From Nannobrachium achirus (Eukaryota > Chordata > Actinopteri > Myctophiformes > Myctophidae), in contig OY997642.1 in assembly GCA_963921795.1 (NCBI GenBank), positions 1,843,079-1,907,078 of the forward strand: a stretch of 64,000 bases of DNA. Direction: 5' to 3'. The position numbers were made by a program, and so were the translations under genes. Shown piece by piece: positions 49,406-61,890 of the stretch. Every line of letters starts with the position of its first letter. Position 1 is the first letter of the stretch. The notes beneath the pieces were generated by a model. It did no database searches. It was given only the letters and a program-made list of their open reading frames with translations, and was not told the DNA's origin.

Positions 49406-49625
49406 TGCGTGCGTGCGTGCGTGCGTGCGTGCGTGTGTGTGTGTGTGCGTGTGCGTGTGTATGACAGTGTATGTGGGTGTGTGCTTGTGTTGTAGATCAT
49501 GTGTCAGGGCTTTGAAGCGTGAATTGGTCCATAATAAAAAGGCACTGATGAACACTGCTGGATTCACTGTGTTGGAATGAGAGCTGTTTGAAGAACTAAA
49601 CATACCACATGACCACATTGACCAG
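49060..49625. other. Intron 1 between hAT copy B and the 45-bp array
   Basis: Half hairpin at about 49120-49140 and a GT/GC microsatellite. Nothing else. Confidence 0.5.
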
Positions 49626-49710
49626 GGCATGACCTGAGACCACAGTGGCCTTAATGCCCCACAAACCAATGGCATGACCTGAGACCACAGTGGCCTTAAT
49701 GCCCCTCAAA
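49626..49710. repeat. 45-bp minisatellite, part left of the LINE
   Basis: Two units of GGCATGACCTGAGACCACAG followed by TGGCCTTAATGCCCCTCAAA. The array resumes at 53101 after the LINE. Confidence 0.9.
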
Positions 49711-52700
49711 CACTACAACCGGACTATGATGACCACCTCCCCCCCACGACAAACTTTCCTGTCTCGGTCGTAGACAAAGAGCCCCCCAGCTACGACGATG
49801 GCTCGATTACTACAGAGAACATGCACTCTGTTGTTTTTGCCAAACCAGGACTTCATCATGTCCATTTGAACATCAATAGCTTGAATCCCAAAAAACTGGA
49901 GTTAATTAAGGGAATGTTTCATGACGGTAAGGCAAAGATTTTATCCTTCTCTGAAACTAAACTTGATGACTCGTTTACGGATGCTAGCATTGAAATTGCC
50001 AACTATACTGTAATCAGGAATGATAGAAACAGGTATGGAGGCGGAGTTTGCATGTATGTACACAATGATGTCAATTTTGTCCCCCGTCCAGACTTACACC
50101 ACAGTTCACTTGAAACTGTATGGATTGAGGTAATCTTTGAACATGCCAAAAACATACTAATATGCGCTGTCTATAGACCACCTGATCAGAATGATTTCTT
50201 TGAGCTGTTTGATGAGAGCTTAGCAAAGGTGGACGGTACCGAGTGTCACATTTTGGGCGACTGGAATGTGGACATTTTGCGTAAAGACGCACCCATGTTC
50301 AAGTCCTTTGATGGGTTATGCAAGCAATACAGCCTCACTCAGCTTGTCACAGTACCCACCAGGGTGACAGAGCACTCTCAAACCCTCATAGATCTCGTCG
50401 TAACCACTGACAAGTCCAAAGTCACCGCTAGCGGGGCTATTGTATGCGGTCTTAGTGATCATTATATGATCTACTCTACCCGAAAAATACACAAACCCAA
50501 AGCTAGTGGCCACAGAACTGTCGTTGCTAGAAGCCTGAAGAACTACTCCAGTGAGGCTTTTAATCTCAAACTAGCGGGTGTAGACTTTTCCCCAGAGCTG
50601 CAGTGTAAAGATGTCGAGGAAGCATGGTGCGGTTTTAAAACCAAATTGACCGATGCTCTAGACGACGTGGCCCCCTTGAATACCACCAGGGTTAAAGCCC
50701 GCCAAGAGCCATGGTATAACTCAGATATTGCAGAATCAGCTAGACTCAGAGACAAAAAATACGATGAAAAACGAAAGTGCTGCAAAAAGCTCAAGAAAAA
50801 ATTCAACCATGACCTCAAAAAACACATTGAGCATCTTACTGCTCAATGCAAGAGACTTAGAAACCAGACAACCGCCCTAGTTAGATCCGCCAAAAAAAAC
50901 TACATCGACGACAAAATCGATGAATACAAAAACAACCCACGAGACCTATGGAAGTTGCTTAACAACCAATTAGGCTTAAAATCAAAAACCATATGCCACA
51001 ACATAAACATCAAAACGGACGCCGCTCTCATTTCTGACAAAGGTGAAGTGGCTACCCATTTTAACAAAACCTTTACCACCACAGCCCGTTCACTGGTCAA
51101 AAGACTGGTCGCCCCATCTGGGCGGTATGGTGAAGAATTTGTTAATACATTCTACAAAAAACTGGGCGTCAGTAAAGACAGCTTTAAACTTTCCACAGTG
51201 ACAACTGATGAAGTGTTTAAAAAATTGAGCGCCCTACCTCAACACAAGGCCACTGGCCTTGATAAAATCCCAGCTAGATTTCTCAGAGATTCAGCCGCCA
51301 CCATTGCTCCAATCATTACCCACATAATTAACCTTTCCATCAAACAGGGTCATGTCCCCCAGGACTTCAAACTAGCAAAAGTAACCCCCCTGCATAAAAA
51401 AGGTAGCAAACTAGACCCTGGAAACTACCGCCCCGTTTCCATTCTTAGCTCCATATCCAAAGTCATGGAGAAAATAGTCTACGAACAGATTGCAAGATAT
51501 CTCGATGAGAATAATCTGATTTACGAGTTCCAATCTGGATTCAGAAAATCCCATTCCACTGACACATGCCTTCTCTATTTGACTGACCAAATCAAACGCG
51601 AAGCGGATCAGGGCAAGTATAGTGGCATGGTCATGATGGACCTCCAGAAGGCATTTGACACCGTGGATCATGCTATTCTGATTGAGAAACTAAAAGCCAT
51701 CGGTCTTGACAGCGCAGCAGTGAGCTGGATGCAATCTTACCTGGTGGGGAGGGAACAGGTGGTGGAGATTAACGGTACCCTGTCCCCCCCCCTCCCAGTA
51801 AGCTGTGGAGTTCCCCAAGGTAGCATACTGGGACCTCTGTTGTTCCTAATATACGTGAACGACATGGCATCTGCTTGCGACTGCAACCTGTTCCTGTTCG
51901 CGGATGACTCGGCTCTCCTAGTCTCGGGCAAGGACCACTTGCAGGTTGAAAAGACACTTAACTCTGAACTGAGTAAGATCTGCACATGGCTTAACGACAA
52001 CAAATTATCAATTCACCTGGGCAAAACCGAGTCCATCCTCTTCGGATCAAATCATAACCTCAAAAAGGTAGAGAACTTCACAATCAAAGTGGGTGACAAG
52101 GTCATAACACGAAAAAATGAAATCTCCTACTTAGGATGTATCCTTGAAGCTAATCTTTCCAGCGAAAAGATGACTTCAAAAGTAATACAAAAAATCAACC
52201 AACGAACTCGTTTCCTACAGAGGATCGCCCCAATGGTCAACTTCAACACACTGAAGACCATAGCTGGTGCAATAATCCAGCCCCTCTTTGACTATGGAGT
52301 CCACGTATGGTATCGTGACGCCCCACAAGCCCTAAAAACTAAACTCCAAACAGCCCAAAATAAACTAATTAGGGTCCTGCTTAACCTTCCCAATCAGACT
52401 CACCTCACCGCTACTCACCAGTTAAGAGTGGGGTGGCTCAGAGTAGATGACAGAGTACAGCAACTTGCAATGGGCCTGGTGTACAAGATACACTACACCA
52501 CTATGATACCCAAGTACCTGTCAAAATACTTTAAAAACGTTAAGGATGTCCATAATTACAACACCAGAGGCAGTGCCACAGATCACGTTCAACCCAGAGT
52601 CAACTCAAAGAAAGGGTCGAACTCGTTCTTCTGCTACACCACAAAAATGTGGAATGCCTTACCGAAGGCCATAAAGGAGTGTGGATCACTAGCATCCTTT

Positions 52701-53100
52701 AAAATTGCCCTAAAAAACCACTTACAGGCAGCAGCCGTTCACAACTGGTAAAAACCTAGCCCAACCCTACCCTCCCTGCCCCTTCCTTGTATATACTGTA
52801 CATACTGAGTGTTTAGACTTACTGTTACCTGCCCCTTCCTTGTATATATTGTATATACTGTACTTACTGATTGTATAGACCTACTGTTTTCTTTTTTTCT
52901 TTACATATCTACTGCATAGTACTGTGTTCTATTTGTCTGTCATTCAATGTTATATGAGATACTTTAATGGTTTCCTGTTGAAATAAGCTTAGTCTTTTCA
53001 TGGATCTCCTTTTAGTAGACCTTGTACCAGTGAACTGTACCGTCATGAATCTGTACATTTTCCTATGCAAACTTCTAATAAAGCCTTCAATCAATCAAAA
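49711..53100 (+). mobile_element. LINE with an apparently whole endonuclease/reverse transcriptase ORF
   Basis: Single 3.39-kb element of the CR1/L2/Rex1 kind (family not fixed). The 3' UTR ends AATAAAGCCTTCAATCAATC. It interrupts a 45-bp minisatellite, so the target duplication cannot be separated from the array. It begins only about 110 bp before the first ATG and the reading frame is open further upstream, so the 5' end may be truncated; no ORF1 is seen. Three shorter copies lie in this window (3020, 17440, 44973). Confidence 0.93.
49821..52751 (+). CDS. LINE ORF2-like protein: APE endonuclease plus reverse transcriptase
   Basis: 976 codons without a break. The endonuclease part has HLNIN (N19), FSETKLD (E45), YRPP, GDWNVD (D147, N149) and SDHY (about 212-215). 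The reverse transcriptase part has GNYRPVSIL (about 533), FQSGFRKSHST, MDLQKAFDTVDH, GVPQGSILGPLLF and the catalytic FADD (about 693-696). The C-terminus carries YNTRGS and MWNALPKAI. Such proteins nick the target and copy their own RNA there. All key residues I can check are present, so it may be active or very young. The frame is open before the first ATG. Not a host gene. Confidence 0.95.
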   Translation: MHSVVFAKPGLHHVHLNINSLNPKKLELIKGMFHDGKAKILSFSETKLDDSFTDASIEIANYTVIRNDRNRYGGGVCMYVHNDVNFVPRPDLHHSSLETVWIEVIFEHAKNILICAVYRPPDQNDFFELFDESLAKVDGTECHILGDWNVDILRKDAPMFKSFDGLCKQYSLTQLVTVPTRVTEHSQTLIDLVVTTDKSKVTASGAIVCGLSDHYMIYSTRKIHKPKASGHRTVVARSLKNYSSEAFNLKLAGVDFSPELQCKDVEEAWCGFKTKLTDALDDVAPLNTTRVKARQEPWYNSDIAESARLRDKKYDEKRKCCKKLKKKFNHDLKKHIEHLTAQCKRLRNQTTALVRSAKKNYIDDKIDEYKNNPRDLWKLLNNQLGLKSKTICHNINIKTDAALISDKGEVATHFNKTFTTTARSLVKRLVAPSGRYGEEFVNTFYKKLGVSKDSFKLSTVTTDEVFKKLSALPQHKATGLDKIPARFLRDSAATIAPIITHIINLSIKQGHVPQDFKLAKVTPLHKKGSKLDPGNYRPVSILSSISKVMEKIVYEQIARYLDENNLIYEFQSGFRKSHSTDTCLLYLTDQIKREADQGKYSGMVMMDLQKAFDTVDHAILIEKLKAIGLDSAAVSWMQSYLVGREQVVEINGTLSPPLPVSCGVPQGSILGPLLFLIYVNDMASACDCNLFLFADDSALLVSGKDHLQVEKTLNSELSKICTWLNDNKLSIHLGKTESILFGSNHNLKKVENFTIKVGDKVITRKNEISYLGCILEANLSSEKMTSKVIQKINQRTRFLQRIAPMVNFNTLKTIAGAIIQPLFDYGVHVWYRDAPQALKTKLQTAQNKLIRVLLNLPNQTHLTATHQLRVGWLRVDDRVQQLAMGLVYKIHYTTMIPKYLSKYFKNVKDVHNYNTRGSATDHVQPRVNSKKGSNSFFCYTTKMWNALPKAIKECGSLASFKIALKNHLQAAAVHNW

Positions 53101-53222
53101 AGCATGACCTGAGACCACAGTGGCCTTAATGCCCCTCAAACCAATGGCATGACCTGAGACCACAGTGGCCTTAATGCCCCTCAAACCAATGGCATGACCT
53201 GAGGCCACAGTGGCCTTAATGC
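53101..53222. repeat. 45-bp minisatellite, part right of the LINE
   Basis: Nearly three units continuing the array at 49626-49710. Confidence 0.9.
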
Positions 53223-53269
53223 TCCAGCTGACTGTACCACTTTCTGCTCTGTCTCTTTCTGGTCAATAT

Positions 53270-53462
53270 GTAGACAGTAGACACCAGTGTCTCTTTCTTG
53301 TCATGTAGACACCAGTGTCTCTTTCTTGTCATGTAGACACCAGTGTCTCTTTCTTGTCATGTAGACACCAGTGTCTCTTTCTTGTCATGTAGACACCAGT
53401 GTCTCTTTCTTGTCATGTAGACACCAGTGTCTCTTTCTTGTCATGTTGACACCAGTGTCTTT
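53270..53462. repeat. 28-bp minisatellite
   Basis: About six and a half units of TGTAGACACCAGTGTCTCTT plus TCTTGTCA; GACACCAGTGTC is palindromic. Confidence 0.93.
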
Positions 53463-53887
53463 TGTTGAGATTCTGAAATCTTAACTCCCCAGAGTCCCCA
53501 TCTTTAAACCAATCCAGTGACTTTGATTGGTGCAGGGCTGAGCATGGATCAGATTGTAAATACCATCATTTATCTATTTCACTGCAGATTAGGTTATCAT
53601 TCTTAACCCTTAAATTCAACACATATTTGATGGCCTTCCTGCCCTGGCATTTGGCCTTTGTGCCCTCAAGAAATGGACAACACAAAAGGCCAAGTGGCCT
53701 TGCCCCTAAAAGGATGAAATTCCAGGCCTGCACAAGACACAACTAAACATACAGTAGCACAAGACAGAACCAGACAGAACCCACTGTCACCTCCGCCATA
53801 ACAGGAGTACAAATGGAACCAAAATGGTTTCAGTCTGGAGAATATGATTCAGTCCAGAGTGAAACCATGGAGGAATGTGTGAAGCTG

Positions 53888-54712
53888 TCTGGCTCAGCAA
53901 CCTTTTTGAAATGTGCCATGTTTTAATTGTCTAGATAGTCAGTGTGCCATGTCATTGTCAACATACATTTTAATGACACGCCATCAAAACTTCATATTTC
54001 AATTGTCAGGACATTGTTAAAATGATCATTAGAGCAACCAGTAAGACTCCCTAATCGGGAGATAAGCGACCGTCAGGTCGCAGCATGATTTTAGAGCAAA
54101 ATGTGTAGGAGCAGTGTCCAAAAAAGTGTTTGAAAAAATCGGCCTGATGGTGGCGCTATATGGGAGAGATGACATGAGTGTAGACATATTGAGTACCGAT
54201 TTGCATGATTTTAGGGCAAAATGTGTAGGAGCAGTGTCCAAAAATGTGTTTTGCAAGAATCGGCCTCATGGTGGCGCTAGAAGAGGGGCATCTGAGAATT
54301 GATTGGGTGGAGGTTGTGGTTTGGCAGGCAAGGAGTGTGTGTGCGAAATTTGGCATGGATCGGGGCAACGGTTGCGGAGATATGAGCAGGGCAAAAGTGT
54401 GACGTGTGATGTGTGACAGACTGACGGACTGACAGCCGGTGGAGGTTTTGATAGTAACTGCGACCTGACGGTTGCAATAACCCACCTACTATCTCCCCGA
54501 CTCCCTCCCCAGTCAGAGTTCAGGGTTTTAATGAATATAGAATTATGTGCAGGATGTCATTTGTGCAAATTAGATGACTTCATTCAATTGACAACGTTTA
54601 AAACAATATTATATTTTAAAATATAAATCCTCTCTCTCACACTCATGCCCAGTGTGCCAGTGATCACCCTCCTCTGTGCTGGCACTGTGCCTAAGGTTGC
54701 CTAGTCCTGATC
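53888..54712. mobile_element. hAT-like relic with a nested element
   Basis: Left end GGCTCAGCAACCTTTTTG, right end GTGCCTAAGGTTGCCTAGTC, relatives of the ends at 35162-35886. Split by the element at 54044-54508. Confidence 0.65.
54044..54508. repeat. Dispersed element with internal repeats (copy 2)
   Basis: GACTCCCTAATCGGGAGATA at the left; TGCGACCTGACGG and GGGAGT-type sequence in inverted order at the right. Two internal GATGGTGGCGCTA units. Same family as 32490-33020. Confidence 0.72.
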
Positions 54713-54976
54713 TACAGTGTTGTTAAGATGCACATGCTAAGCTGCCGCGCCGCAGTAGCCTGGTTAATAAACCAGACTGCACAACACCACCTACTCCTGT
54801 ACCTGGCTTAAAGTCCTGCTCGCAATTTGGTGTTAGGGGAGTTTCTCACCTGAACTGAGTCAGTGGGTCCCTAGACATGAAAAATCACTGAGGTGCTTGT
54901 TCGCCATAGTGGCACGAATGGCGCAATGGCCATATCAAATATGGCTGCCATCGGCTATGATGAAAATCCAACTTTT

Positions 54977-57900
54977 CTGTTTCTGGGTATATATGCACAT
55001 GTAATACCTCTATTTGGACTCATTTGGGTGTGGGGAATTCATTTCTGACATTGTTTTGACCATTTTGGGTGATTTTGACCTCGAAAAGGTCATGGTCAAG
55101 GTCATTTTGCTATTCCGAAGACCGTGGCCATAACTTGGCCATTGTTAGGAGTAAAAACAGGTGCAATAGGTCTAAATCAACTAATTCTGACATGTATAAT
55201 TCATTTCTGACATTGTTTTGACCATTAAGGATCATCTTATCTTTGAAATATCAATGTCAATGCCATTTTTCAAAAAACGATTTTGTTCATTACTTGCACT
55301 TTTATAGTATGTTTTCATAAGTTTGTTTTGTTTATAACAAAATACATACTAGTGAGAAATACATACAAGTAAACATCTCCATTTAACTTTAAAGGGGGGG
55401 GGGGTTAAATGGGTGTTTAAATGAGCAAATAAGACCATTTACGAATAAAAGTGACAAATAAAATCACACAACAAAAATCACACAACAAAAGCACACACAA
55501 AATTAAATAACATTTCCTCTCAAAGTGCACCAGTATTGTGTTTGTGTGCTTCCAAGTTAGTATGTTTTTACAGGATGGATTTGCCATTGTTCCATGGCAA
55601 AATGTGAGGCACCGAACTCCATCAGCAAGTCAGCTGTCGAGTATCTAAGTGTTCCTTGCATCCATCCATGTTCCATTGGTTCTAGTCTTTCCTCAGGTTC
55701 CTTGGCTGTCGCAAGCAGGTGGCAAGACATGCACTAGAAAGGTGCCGTGTTGGTCTCAGCAGTTGTACTTCTCTGCTACCAGTGTCTTGTTCTGTCAAGG
55801 TCTTTGCCTCTCAAAGGTTTGTTAGATATTGTAGCCAAGCCATAACTGCATGTTTAGTCCCCACCTGGCCCATGCACTCGCAGTCATCTCCAGTCTCCAA
55901 GGCATATGTGCCTTGATAACTGTCGTGGCTAGTGGTGCTCCAAGATGAGAGACTGCTTGACGCTGTGGAAGCATGTGCCGCTGCGCCCCTAGAGCCATAC
56001 TGCTACCAGATCTACTTCATCCCCAGTGCTTGGAAGTTTGCGGTGTAGTATAGCATTAACACAACGGAAGCCAAGGTTTCTAACATTTCTAGCTGTTGCT
56101 GCTGCCGTCGTTCACTTACGCTTTATTTTGAAGAGCCTCGGAAGCTTTGTGCATGTGCACGTGAGTGTCCACTGACGATTGAGGAAGATAATCCATTTGT
56201 TTACTCGCGAAACTAAAATCCAAACTGGGGCCGACCATCGCGGTAAAGTGTCGCCGTGAAAACAGGCAGATCTCTGCTTCCCTGGCGTTCTTTGCACCTT
56301 ATTCATAGATAAAGCTGTTTTTATGTTTCAGCATAGAATAGAAGTCAATGCAGCCTAGACGCGCCATTTGTTTCTGTGCGAGTCATGTTATGACGTATGA
56401 CTCTCTGGGGTCCACTCATAATCCTGGCGTCCCATTATTCCGTCCATTAGGTTAGGGTTATGGATAGATTTAGTAATAATGGCCAGTTGAATCCACATGT
56501 ACCACCAGCTTGGTGTCATCCTCCTCAATCTAGTTCAATCTTTGGGATCTCTTCACCACCAGCCCCTTATCATCAGAGCTAACAGAGTCGACAGACGCAC
56601 CCATCCCTCAGCAACTTTACAAATTCTGGGTGTCTGAGGAGAACACCAGCTGTGTGTTCGGAATATGGTGTCCAATCAAGCCTGTGGCAATGCTACCCAC
56701 ATTGTTGAGCGACAGTGGCTCAGTAGGTAGAACAGCTGCCTTGGAATCTGAAGGTTCCAGGGTTAATTCCCGGCTCCTCCTGGTTATGTGTGGAAGGTTC
56801 CTTGAGCAAGACACTGAACCCCTAACTGCTCCTGATGAGCACCTTGCATGGCTTCATGGTGTGAATGTACAGTATGTGTGAATGTGTGTGTTAATGGGTG
56901 AATGTGAAATACATAGTAAAGCGCTTTGGAGAAAAGTGATACTGTAAATGCAGTCCATTTACCATTGTCAGCTCTGTTGTCTCTGGTGATGATGACATAG
57001 GCGGCTGGTGGAGAAGAGATCCCAGACATTTTGAAAAGGATTGAGAAGGCTGACACATGGTGCATGACTGCATGTACTGACTCCATTATAACTAAGCCTA
57101 TCCCTAACCTTCACTAACCTAATGGTCGGAATAATGGGATGTCGGAACTATGAGCGGACCCCAGAGAGTTGTTGTCTCCTTCGCATAACTGCTATACTAC
57201 ACCCCATATTTCCAAGCTGGGGATGAAGGAGATTTGGCAGCAGTATGGCACTGGTGAGAATCAGCACATGCTTCCACTGCATCAAGCAGTCTCTCATCTT
57301 TGAGTACCAATAGCTAAGACAGTGATCAAGGCACATACTGTAGGCCTATGCCTTGGAGACAGGAGATTACTACATGGGCCAGGTGAGGATTAAACATGCA
57401 GTTATGGCTTCTGACCGAGTACAATATCTAACAAAATGTGTAGAGGCAAAGACCTTGACAGAACAAGACACAGCATTGGTAGCAGAGAAGTACAACTGCT
57501 GAGACCAACAAGGCACCTTTCTAGTGCATTTCTTGCCACCTGCTTGCAACAGCCAAGGAACCTGAGGAAAGAATAGAACCAATGTAACATGGAACAGGGC
57601 ATGTTCTGTTGTCCGTGCATTAAAAATGAGGACAAGTGGCTCTTGGTTTCACTTTTTCTGTGGTGCTCCTAGCAGCTTTGTGCTGTATGCAGACTATGGA
57701 CTGCCCATACTATGGAGTGGAGGGAGCAAGGGGGGTCATTAGCAGTCCTTTTGTTATTAATTCTATTTCAATGTATAACATTTTTATCCAGAGAAGTGAC
57801 TTTTGTGTCCGGACAAGTTAATGGGAAATATACTTGTCCAAAGGACAAGTGCCTCAAAAAGGCAATGTCAAGCTCTGATGGATGGGAGGAGCACTTTGAC

Positions 57901-58586
57901 TTAAGTACACTCCTGCCATGTCTGAAGCATGACACTCGACGATATGACTGCCTTGCTGATGGAGTTCTGTGCATCATATTTTGCCATGGAACAATGACAA
58001 ATCCATCCTGTAAAAACACATCTTACCAACTTGCATGCACACAATCACAATATGGTGCACTTTGAGGGAAATTGTTATTTCATTTTGTGTGTGATTTTGT
58101 TGTGTGATTTTATTTGTCACTTTTATTCGTAAATGGTCTTATTTTCTCATTTAAACACCCATTTAAAACCCCACTTTAAAGTTAAAGGGGATGTTTACTT
58201 GTTGTATTTCTCAGTAGTATGTATTTCACAAGTATAAACTTATGAAAAAATACTATAAAAGTGCAAGTAAGGAACAAAATCGTTTTTGAAAAATGGCATT
58301 GACATTGATATTTCAAAGGCAAGATGATCCTTAATGGTCAAAACAATGTCAGAAATGAATTATACATGTCAAAATTAGTTGATTTAGACCTATTGCACCT
58401 GTTTTCACTCCTAACAATGGCCAAGTTATGGCCACAGTCTTCGGAATAGCAAAATGACCGTGACCATGACCTTTTCGAGGTCCAGATCACCCAAAATGGT
58501 CAAAACAATGTCAGAAATGAATTCCCCACACCCCAATTAGTCCATATAGAGGTATTACATGTGCATATACACCCAGAAACACGTAT
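54977..58586. repeat. Inverted repeat IR4 (arms about 1.5 kb, spacer about 0.6 kb), older
   Basis: Left arm 54977 to about 56465, right arm about 57080-58586. Matching stretches include TGACATTGTTTTGACCATT, GGTGGCAAGACATGCACTAG and TCTGGGGTCCACTCATA with their complements. By eye the arms differ far more than IR1 or IR3 (many substitutions and indels). The short ORFs in the arms show no family I know. A SINE sits in the spacer. Confidence 0.85.
56708..56945 (+). mobile_element. tRNA-derived SINE in the IR4 spacer
   Basis: GACAGTGGCTCAGTAGGTAG, AGGGTTAATTCCCGGC, TTGAGCAAGACACTGAACCC and AAAGCGCTTTGGAG. Most complete copy in the window. Confidence 0.88.
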
Positions 58587-58869
58587 ACAGTAGCTGCCAA
58601 AGGTGTTGCCCTGAGCAACGCAGTGCCCCCTGCCTCTCTGACTCTGTACTGTAGCTTCCCTGTACAGGTGCCGTATTTATGTGCCAAAACGGCTCCTCCT
58701 GTAGTCTACCGGGTGCTTCAAACGCCACTGAGCAACTTGCATTGAAATGATAGCTGGGGGCGGGGCTGGTCCGCTCTCTATTATATATAACTCTATGTGC
58801 TGTGACTGTTAGGAGCAGTGGCTGCTATTCATTTATTACTAGATGGACGGATGGATGGATTGACGGATG

Positions 58870-59000
58870 AATGCCAGTCATACACCATCGGTGTATGAAT
58901 GGTGTGTGTGTGTGAATGGGTCATGGGTGAATGTAATGCACAATCTTTGTAAAGCGCCTTGGATAAAGGCGCTATATAGCCTAAATGCACCATTTACCAT
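58870..59000 (+). mobile_element. SINE tail fragment
   Basis: GTGTGTGAATGGGT, TTTGTAAAGCGCCTTGGATA and AAGGCGCTATATAG match the 3' part of fish SINE/MITE tails. Confidence 0.6.
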
Positions 59001-60287
59001 TTATAAAATGCCTACTACTAATCAGTGCAGTGCCAAACAAAAAGTGTCCATTGGTCAGTGGAAAATGCATCAGAAGTGACATGTATGTGCTCTTGTCAAA
59101 AATGCAGCACAAGAACCTCCACATAGGAATGTCATAAGAGGTCAGAGTCTAGAAACAACTGTTTATTCCAAGTTCAGTAAAGTTACTATTGGGATCCGTG
59201 TCTGCTATTCATTAATGTTCCATCCTACTTACTATCACAGCAGTGTGAGTGCTGTTAGTGCAGTGCTCAGGGAGCACTTATGGTTAAGAGTCTTGTGCTC
59301 AGGGAGCACTTAGAGGTTAAGAGTCTTGTGCTCAGGGAGCACTTAGAGGTTAAGAGTCTTGTGCTCAGGGAGGAGTTGGATAGAAGTGCAGCTTATATGA
59401 AAGTGAAGGGAATTTCTGCACTCTCTTGAATAATGTCTGATCACCTTTATTTCTACTCATGCAGCCTCCACCATATCTCTCTCTATTACTTGTGCCAGCA
59501 GAGCGTCCAAGTACTACGTTGGGTGCGGTCTGATTCCAGGGGTATCTGTTCTGTGTGTGTCTGCATTTATGGCTGCCTTCTTCACCAGTGTTCTTTGACG
59601 TCACCATCAGGCGACCTGGTATAAATAACTGGTAAGACACCTCAGGGTGACTTGCGACCTCAGGGTGGCATGCGACAGTGATGTATATGGGACCAGTTAC
59701 TCATATATGGAGACCCCTTCATGATAGTTATGTTATGTCAAAACATGCCCATATATGGACATTACCTAATATGGGCATTCCCATATATGTCCTTAATATT
59801 GATAACATAATATCCTTAATAATGTCCTTAATATTGACAATATAGGAATCTCCATATATGGGCATAAAACGTATGTTAATTAGTAATGCCAAGCAGGGCC
59901 TTGGTTTGATGCCTGTGGATCTCCACATAAACAAGACACAAGTTGGCACCTCGACAACCTTGCCAACTTGCCCACCCACATACATTCAGACAGCCAGGCA
60001 CGTGCACACATAGACATCAAAGGGGGCTTGAGCCCCTGCCCTTTAATCGTCGCTGCGACGCATTGTAAGCTTGGAGGTCTGCTATTTTAGATATTTTCAC
60101 CAAAAGGCTCTTTTAGAAATGTCATTCCCTGCCTCTCTAATATTCTCTGCACGTCCCTGCAGACAGCACCGATCCCAGTACTTGCAAGCCCTACTGGCCC
60201 ACAAGTAGTCCATATATGGTCACGAGTGCACAAGGAGCAAGTTGGCATCTCGACAAGAGTGCACTCTAGTTTCTAGGCTACTCATTC
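59001..60287. other. Intron 1 sequence
   Basis: Short AT-rich palindromic words (CCATATATGG) at 59690-59870, a half hairpin at 60058-60089. No gene seen. Confidence 0.5.
59262..59372. repeat. 33-bp x 3 repeat
   Basis: GTGCTCAGGGAGCACTTAGA plus GGTTAAGAGTCTT; TGCTCAGGGAGCA is palindromic. Confidence 0.85.
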
Positions 60288-61675
60288 AGCTACTGTATAA
60301 GGCCTCTCCATAGCTACTGTATGTCTCTATTTCTACTCATTCAGCTATAAGGCCTCTCCATAGCTACTGTATGTCTTTATTTCTACTCATTCAGCTATAA
60401 GGCCTCCCCAGTCTCCATAGCTACTGTATGTCTTTATTTCTACTCATTCAGCTATAAGGCCTCCCCAGTCTCCATAGCTACTGTATGTCTTTATTTCTAC
60501 TCATTCAGCTATAAGGCCTCCCCAGTCTCCATAGCTACTGTATGTCTTTATTTCTACTCATTCAGCTATAAGGCCTCCCCATAGCTACTGTATGTCTTTA
60601 TTTCTACTCATTCAGCTATAAGGCCTCCCCATAGCTACTGTATGTCTTTATTTCTACTCATTCAGCTATAAGGCCTCCCCATAGCTACTGTATGTCTTTA
60701 TTTCTACTCATTCAGCTATAAGGCCTCCCCATAGCTACTGTATGTCTTTATTTCTACTCATTCAGCTATAAGGCCTCTCCATAGCTACTGTATGTCTTTA
60801 TTTCTACTCATTCAGCTATAAGGCCTCCCCATAGCTACTGTATGTCTTTATTTCTACTCATTCAGCTATAAGGCCTCCCCATAGCTACTGTATGTCTTTA
60901 TTACTACTCATTCAGCTATAAGGCCTCTCCATAGCTACTGTATGTCTTTATTTCTACTCATTCAGCTATAAGGCCTCTCCATAGCTACTGTATGTCTTTA
61001 TTTCTACTCATTCAGCTATAAGGCCTCTCCATAGCTACTGTATGTCTTTATTTCTACTCATTCAGCTATAGGGCCTCTCCATAGCTACTGTATGTCTTTA
61101 TTTCTACTCATTCAGCTATAAGGCCTCCCCATAGCTACTGTATGTCTTTATTTCTACTCATTCAGCTATAAGGCCTCTCCATAGCTACTGTATGTCTTTA
61201 TTTCTACTCATTCAGCTATAGGGCCTCCCCATAGCTACTGTATGTCTTTATTACTACTCATTCAGCTATAAGGCCTCTCCATAGCTACTGTATGTCTTTA
61301 TTACTACTCATTCAGCTATAGGGCCTCTCCATAGCTACTGTATGTCTTTATTTCTACTCATTCAGCTATAAGGCCTCCCCATAGCTACTGTATGTCTTTA
61401 TTTCTACTCATTCAGCTATAAGGCCTCCCCATAGCTACTGTATGTCTTTATTTCTACTCATTCAGCTATAAGGCCTCCCCATAGCTACTGTATGTCTTTA
61501 TTACTACTCATTCAGCTATAAGGCCTCCCCATAGCTACTGTATGTCTTTATTTCTACTCATTCAGCTATAAGGCCTCCCCATAGCTACTGTATGTCTTTA
61601 TTTCTACTCATTCAGCTATAAGGCCTCCCCATAGCTACTGTATGTCTTTATTTCTACTCATTCAGCTATACATGT
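60288..61675. repeat. 50-bp minisatellite, about 27 units
   Basis: TATAAGGCCTCCCCATAGCT plus ACTGTATGTCTTTATTTCTA and CTCATTCAGC, nearly identical in all copies; a few early units are 60 bp with CAGTCTCC inserted. Far upstream in intron 1. Confidence 0.95.
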
Positions 61676-61805
61676 AGGGCCTCCTCCCATAGCTGATCAA
61701 CTTTCACCTGTCATGCTTTTGCACTGACCCAATGGACACTGTTTTGATTGGCACAATCGCACTGATAATTCTTATCATGTGTTGTATGACGTGTGATGAT
61801 CCATT

Positions 61806-61890
61806 CCATGGGTTGTGTGTCAAGGTGTGATTCCATGGGTTGTGTGTCAAGGTGTGATTCCATGGGTTGTGTGTCAAGGTGTGATTCAAA
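61806..61890. repeat. 25-bp x 3 repeat
   Basis: TGATTCCATGGGTTGTGTGT plus CAAGG repeated. Confidence 0.85.

Noticed and set aside
49821-52751. Host gene of 976 codons
   Set aside because: Endonuclease and FADD reverse transcriptase motifs plus a LINE 3' tail identify it as a retrotransposon.
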